Source: Streptomyces sp. WAC 01529
GTDB lineage: Bacteria > Actinomycetota > Actinomycetes > Streptomycetales > Streptomycetaceae
Length of the DNA: 64,000 bases
Direction of reading: 5' to 3'
Assembly: GCF_003945545.1 (NCBI RefSeq)
Contig: NZ_CP029617.1
Location: forward strand, 5,007,001 to 5,071,000
Below are positions 60,348-64,000 of this stretch, one piece after another. The notes beneath the pieces are model-generated. The model ran no database searches and was not told where the DNA came from. It saw only the letters and a program-made list of their open reading frames with translations. Both the position numbers and the translations under genes were made by a program. Every line of letters begins with the position of its first letter. Position 1 is the stretch's first letter.

Positions 60348-61550
60348 TCATCTGAGGTCGAGCCGCGGCCGGGAGAGCCCCGTGCGGATCAACGGCGTCA
60401 GCCACCCCTCCACGTACCGGTTCAGGAGCCACGCCAGGGCCAGCATCGCCGCGACGGTCAGAACCAAGGTCGCGTACGAGGGAAGCCCGAGGCCCTGGTG
60501 CAGTGCCCGCACAAAGACCCAGCCCAGGTGCTCGTGCACCAGGTAGAAGGGGTACGTGAGGGCGCCCGCGACCGTCAGCCAGCGCCAGTTCATCCACTCC
60601 AGATGGCCGAGCGCGATCAGCAGCACCGCCGCGAAGCCCGCCGTGACGACCGCGATGATCACGAGCGAGGAGCGGTCCGAGAAGGAGGCCGGGTCCGGCG
60701 CGTGCCACAGCTGGGCCACCGCGTAGTGCTGGCCGATCAGCCAGCTCACGCCCACGATGCCCCACGCGGTGAGGTCGCGGCGGTCGCGGTGGACGAGGTA
60801 GACGCCGATGCCGCCGATGAAGTACGGGGCGTACTGCGGCATGAGGACCAGGTCGAGGAGCGGCGTGTCCGCGGCCTCCGAGACCGCGGCTGCCAGGGTC
60901 CACACCGCGCAGAACAGCACCACACGCGCGCGGGTCGCACCCGGCAGCACGACGCAGAGGGCGAAGAGCGCGTAGAAGCGCAGCTCGGCCCAGAGGGTCC
61001 AGCACACGCCGAGCACCCGGTCGGCGCCCAGCGGCTGCTGGAGCATGGTGAGGTTCACCAGCGCGTCGCTGGGCGAGACCGCCTCGTACGCGACGAAGGG
61101 CAGTGCGAAGACCGCCGTCACCAGGAGGACCGCCGCCCAGTAGGAGGGCAGCAGGCGGGAGGCGCGGGAGGCGAAGAAGGAGCGCGGCGGCCTGCCCCAG
61201 CCGCTCATGCAGATGACGAAGCCGCTGATCACGAAGAAGATCTGGACGCCGAGACAGCCGTAGGCGAACCACTCGTGGGCGGTGGGGAACTGGAGCGCGG
61301 GCGAGTTGCCCCAGGCCTCGGATATCTCGCCGTCACGGCCTCCGTAGTGGTAGGCGGCGACCATGAGCGCGGCGACCAGGCGCAGCCCGTCCAGGGCGCG
61401 CAGCCTGGGCCTCGCGCGCGGGGAGGCGCGCGAGGTGGCACCCCCCGCGCCCCGCTTCGTGGCCGTGTGTGTGGCCGTGTTCGTGTTCGTGCGCGCGGAG
61501 GTGCCCGCTCCCGGAGAGGGCTTCGGGAGCGTCGTGCCGGGAGGGATCAT
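60348..61550 (-). CDS. Acyltransferase 3 family membrane protein
   Basis: 400 aa. About ten transmembrane helices after a Thr/Asn/Ala-rich start (TNTNTATHTATK). Motifs RLRALDGLRLVAALMVAAYHYGG (with the catalytic His) and FFVISGFVICMSGWG are typical of acyltransferases that O-acylate surface glycans. It overlaps the stop of the upstream sialyltransferase-like gene by ATGA and ends the glycan operon. Confidence 0.93.
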   Translation of the reverse strand: MIPPGTTLPKPSPGAGTSARTNTNTATHTATKRGAGGATSRASPRARPRLRALDGLRLVAALMVAAYHYGGRDGEISEAWGNSPALQFPTAHEWFAYGCLGVQIFFVISGFVICMSGWGRPPRSFFASRASRLLPSYWAAVLLVTAVFALPFVAYEAVSPSDALVNLTMLQQPLGADRVLGVCWTLWAELRFYALFALCVVLPGATRARVVLFCAVWTLAAAVSEAADTPLLDLVLMPQYAPYFIGGIGVYLVHRDRRDLTAWGIVGVSWLIGQHYAVAQLWHAPDPASFSDRSSLVIIAVVTAGFAAVLLIALGHLEWMNWRWLTVAGALTYPFYLVHEHLGWVFVRALHQGLGLPSYATLVLTVAAMLALAWLLNRYVEGWLTPLIRTGLSRPRLDLR

Positions 61551-62941
61551 CCGAGCGCGGTCCGCTTGATCGTCCGCTGCACGGAACGGGCCCGGCGTGC
61601 GACGCGGCGCACCGCCGCGTTGCGCGGGATGAACGCCAGCTGCGAGGGCAGCGCCCCGGGCAGGGCGAGCGCGGTGAGGCGGCGCCGCTTGAAGTAGCGC
61701 CAGGTGCGGGGCCCGATGTTCCGCGCGAGATAGCGCTCGGCGTCGGGGCGCAGGCCGGGGTAGATCTGCGGCTGCATCGCGAAGCCGACGGCCTTGAGGA
61801 GCTGCGTCAGCTCGCCGGTGCCGAGGGCCGCCCGCCGCTCGGCGACCGCCGCGGCGTCGGTCAGCTCGGGCAGCAGCGCGTCGACGATGGTGACGGGGAC
61901 GCGGTTGCTGTTCTGGTAGGGCGCGAGGCGCTCCAGGAGGAGGTCCGTGCCGGTGCGGGCGACGGGCAGGTCGTAGAGGGCGGACGCCGTGAGCAGTGCC
62001 GTGGAGAAGCAGCCGATCACGAGCGCGGGGCGCGTCCGCTGGTAGAGCACCTCGGCGAGTACGGGGGAGTCGAGCACCGTCAGCTCGACGCCGATCGCCC
62101 GCGCCTCCTTCTCCAGGGTGCGCGACCAGCGGGCGGGGGCGGTGGGGTGCGGCTTGAACACCACCTGGGTGTGGCCGAGTTCGGCGGCGCCGCGCACCAT
62201 GCGGATGTGCAGCTCCTCCTCTTCCTCGGGGGTGAGGATGTTCAGGGCGGAGAGGTACTGGCCGAGGACGAGGGCGGGCGCGTCGAGGGCGCTCAGGTCG
62301 TCCGGCACCTGGGTCTCGTCGTCCGCGAGTTCGGCGAGCACCTTCACGAACGTGTCGGTCGGCACGATCTCCGGCTCGACCCCGAACTCGGTGAGCAGCA
62401 GCGGGGTGAGGCCCGGCACCAGGTCCAGGTGGAGCAGGCGGCGCACGCGGGTGCCGACCAGGGGGTCGAGCTTGTTGCGGGTGGGGCCGTAGCTCATCAG
62501 GCCGTCGGCGTAGACGTCCACGGGGGCGCCGGTGAAGATCTGCGTGAGCGCGAGCGCCGGGTTGACCTGGATCGACTCGACGGCCAGCTCCACCCGGTCG
62601 TCACCGAGGTCCCAGAGCATCCGCACGTACCGCTCCCACAGCACGACGTCGTCGCCGCGCGGGGCCCAGCCGCCCGGGTGGAAGGGGGCGATGGCCTCGT
62701 TCCAGGAACGTACGTCGTCGAACCGCTCGCGCAGCCGTGCGAAGCCGGGCATCGCGTCGAGCGGTGTCGTGGTCTCCGGGGTGGCCGCGTTGTTGCTGAC
62801 CAGCAGGATGCGGCGGTCGGCGGGGCCGAAGCGGTCGGCGTCCAGGGCGGCGGCGAGCGTCGCCGCCCCGTACAGCGTGGAGGCGAGGAAGACCTGCGTC
62901 GTGCGCCGGGCCGTACGGGGGAGCGTCTGCGAGCTTTCCAT
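61547..62941 (-). CDS. Polysialyltransferase-like glycosyltransferase
   Basis: 464 aa. Features: VFLASTLYGAATLAAALDA at the N-terminus, QVVFKPHPTAPARWSRTLEKEA (HP motif) and PALVIGCFSTALLTASALYDLPVAR, the HP and S/T motifs of the CAPSULE/polysialyltransferase-like family. It probably builds a charged surface polymer. Coupled to both neighbours by ATGA overlaps. Confidence 0.85.
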   Translation of the reverse strand: MESSQTLPRTARRTTQVFLASTLYGAATLAAALDADRFGPADRRILLVSNNAATPETTTPLDAMPGFARLRERFDDVRSWNEAIAPFHPGGWAPRGDDVVLWERYVRMLWDLGDDRVELAVESIQVNPALALTQIFTGAPVDVYADGLMSYGPTRNKLDPLVGTRVRRLLHLDLVPGLTPLLLTEFGVEPEIVPTDTFVKVLAELADDETQVPDDLSALDAPALVLGQYLSALNILTPEEEEELHIRMVRGAAELGHTQVVFKPHPTAPARWSRTLEKEARAIGVELTVLDSPVLAEVLYQRTRPALVIGCFSTALLTASALYDLPVARTGTDLLLERLAPYQNSNRVPVTIVDALLPELTDAAAVAERRAALGTGELTQLLKAVGFAMQPQIYPGLRPDAERYLARNIGPRTWRYFKRRRLTALALPGALPSQLAFIPRNAAVRRVARRARSVQRTIKRTALG

Positions 62942-63918
62942 CACGCGGCCACCTCCGCCGACACGGGCCTGCGCCGCAGCCTGCGCAGCCGGGTGGCCCG
63001 CTGGAGGTCCATGGAGTCGAGGGCCTCGTCCAGCACGCCCTGCGGCATCCGCTTCAGCGCGGCCGCACTCATTGACTTCAATTTGCGCGCCACGGATGGC
63101 TCGAACCTTTCGATGGAACCCAAATGGTGGGAGATGATCGCGCAATAAGTGCGCACGGCCTTCGGCAGGAGTTTTTCGGCGTCCCGGTCCGCCGCGGTTT
63201 CCCGTACCACCTGGTCGAATGCCTTGATGAAATCGAGCTGGCGGACGTCGCCGATCTGGGTGAGCGACGAGGCGACCCCGCGCCGGTAGAACACCCCGAG
63301 CAGCCCGACCGCGGCGAAGGATTCCGCCTCCCGGTGCAGCCGCCAGATCCACGGACGGTCCTCCGCGGTGCGCAGGCCGTCGGTGAAGTGCAGCAGGCCG
63401 GCGTCGGCGAGCCGGCGGTGGTAGATGCCCGCCCAGGCGTACGCGTAGTCGACGGAGGTCGACCGGTCGGCGGGGAGTATCACCTCGCGCGGGTTCATCA
63501 CGACGCCGCGCCTGCCGTGCGGGACCCGGTGGACCGTACGGGCCCGCGCGGTGCACTGCACATGGTCGGTGCGGACGAAGTCGCAGCCCAACTCCTCGAT
63601 GGAGGCGAGCAGTTGTTCGAAGTAGCCGGGCGCGAGCCAGTCGTCACCGTCCAGGAAGGTGAGGTACTCGCCACGCGCCGCGTCGAGGCCCGTGTTGCGG
63701 GCGGTCGCGAGCCCGCCGTTCTTCTCGTGTCTGAGGTGGACGGCGCCGGGCAGCTCGCGCGCCGCCCGCTCCAGGATGTCCGGAGTCTCGTCGCGCGAAC
63801 AGTCGTCGACGAGAATAAATTCGAAGTCGTCGCGCGCGTTGGCACGCAGACTCCTCAGGGTGTCGGGCGCGTATTGCTGCACGTTGTAGAACGGCACGAT
63901 GACGGAGAGCTTAACCAC
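62941..63918 (-). CDS. Family 2 glycosyltransferase
   Basis: 325 aa from ATG 63918. GT-A fold: LSVIVPFYNVQQYAPDTLRSL, FILVDDCSRDETPDIL and LTFLDGDDWLAPGYFEQLL (DxD-like). It transfers sugar from a nucleotide donor to a growing glycan at the membrane. First gene of the three-gene operon. About 80 bp remain to the window edge. Confidence 0.93.
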   Translation of the reverse strand: MVKLSVIVPFYNVQQYAPDTLRSLRANARDDFEFILVDDCSRDETPDILERAARELPGAVHLRHEKNGGLATARNTGLDAARGEYLTFLDGDDWLAPGYFEQLLASIEELGCDFVRTDHVQCTARARTVHRVPHGRRGVVMNPREVILPADRSTSVDYAYAWAGIYHRRLADAGLLHFTDGLRTAEDRPWIWRLHREAESFAAVGLLGVFYRRGVASSLTQIGDVRQLDFIKAFDQVVRETAADRDAEKLLPKAVRTYCAIISHHLGSIERFEPSVARKLKSMSAAALKRMPQGVLDEALDSMDLQRATRLRRLRRRPVSAEVAA

Positions 63919-64000
63919 GAGGGTGACGTTAGGTGTCGGCCCGTCATTCGTCTCGACCCGCAGGGGGATGCGAGGTGAACGACGCGTGGCGGAATGGTTA

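Noticed and set aside
63975..64000. Possible tRNA-Leu 5' end (GTGGCGGAATGGTTA) or start of a new gene at the right edge
   Set aside because: The tRNA D-arm likeness is short and cut by the edge, and the same bases read as GTG AAC GAC GCG TGG after a GGGGGATGCGAG ribosome site. Neither can be decided from 26 bases.

Overview
Very high GC, GTG/TTG starts, many ATGA stop/start overlaps, ECF sigma factors, a SARP regulator and an actinobacterial three-gene succinate dehydrogenase operon all point to a Streptomyces (or close relative) chromosome. A housekeeping backbone (about 1-8.7 kb and 54.2-64 kb) flanks a large specialised-metabolism insert (about 8.8-54.2 kb).

Left flank (1-8.7 kb): a secreted peptidoglycan-recognition amidase with FG-GAP repeats (cut by the window edge), a lipoprotein, an ECF sigma factor with a membrane partner, and sdhC-sdhA-sdhB. 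Right flank (54.2-64 kb): a Uma2-family protein, a second ECF sigma/membrane-partner pair paralogous to the first, a small MITE-like element exactly at that partner's stop codon, an L,D-transpeptidase lipoprotein, a B12-domain-less acyl-CoA mutase, a MarR regulator and a three-gene surface-glycan operon.

The insert is a type II polyketide glycoside cluster. The aglycone block (31.2-44.6 kb) has KS-alpha, KS-beta, ACP, an actIII-type ketoreductase, a didomain aromatase/cyclase, a HxGTHxDxP metal-type cyclase, a SnoaL-like protein, a thioesterase, a flavin monooxygenase, antibiotic-monooxygenase (ABM) domain proteins, a FabL-like reductase and a long AMP-ligase fused to two ABM domains. The sugar block (8.8-26.2 kb) encodes NDP-glucose synthase, 4,6-dehydratase, 2,3-dehydratase, 3-ketoreductase, an Fe-S/PLP 3-dehydratase, a 3,5-epimerase, two 4-ketoreductase candidates and four glycosyltransferases in two paralogous pairs. 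This fits 2,6-dideoxy and 2,3,6-trideoxy sugars (olivose-, amicetose- or rhodinose-like). No aminotransferase or methyltransferase was seen. The ligase and cyclase types resemble those of tetracycline, aureolic-acid or polyketomycin-like pathways, but the aglycone class is an inference. A divergent cassette (26.5-31.1 kb) of KAS III-like acyltransferase with a Cys-His-Asp set, acyl ligase, dedicated ACP and MFS exporter suggests that an external acid is activated and attached, probably to a sugar.

Next to the SARP gene and divergent from it lies a RiPP-like locus (44.9-54.2 kb): a short Cys/Ser/Thr-rich precursor candidate, an E1-like/YcaO cyclodehydratase, a protein resembling only the N-terminal half of SagB-type azoline dehydrogenases, a sensor kinase in which a whole NarL-type kinase is duplicated in one chain, its response regulator, a long acyl-CoA-dehydrogenase-like flavoprotein and a Sfp-type phosphopantetheinyl transferase. 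The missing FMN domain together with a nearby flavoprotein is the most unusual feature here. In-frame tandem repeats recur in several cluster genes and intergenic regions.
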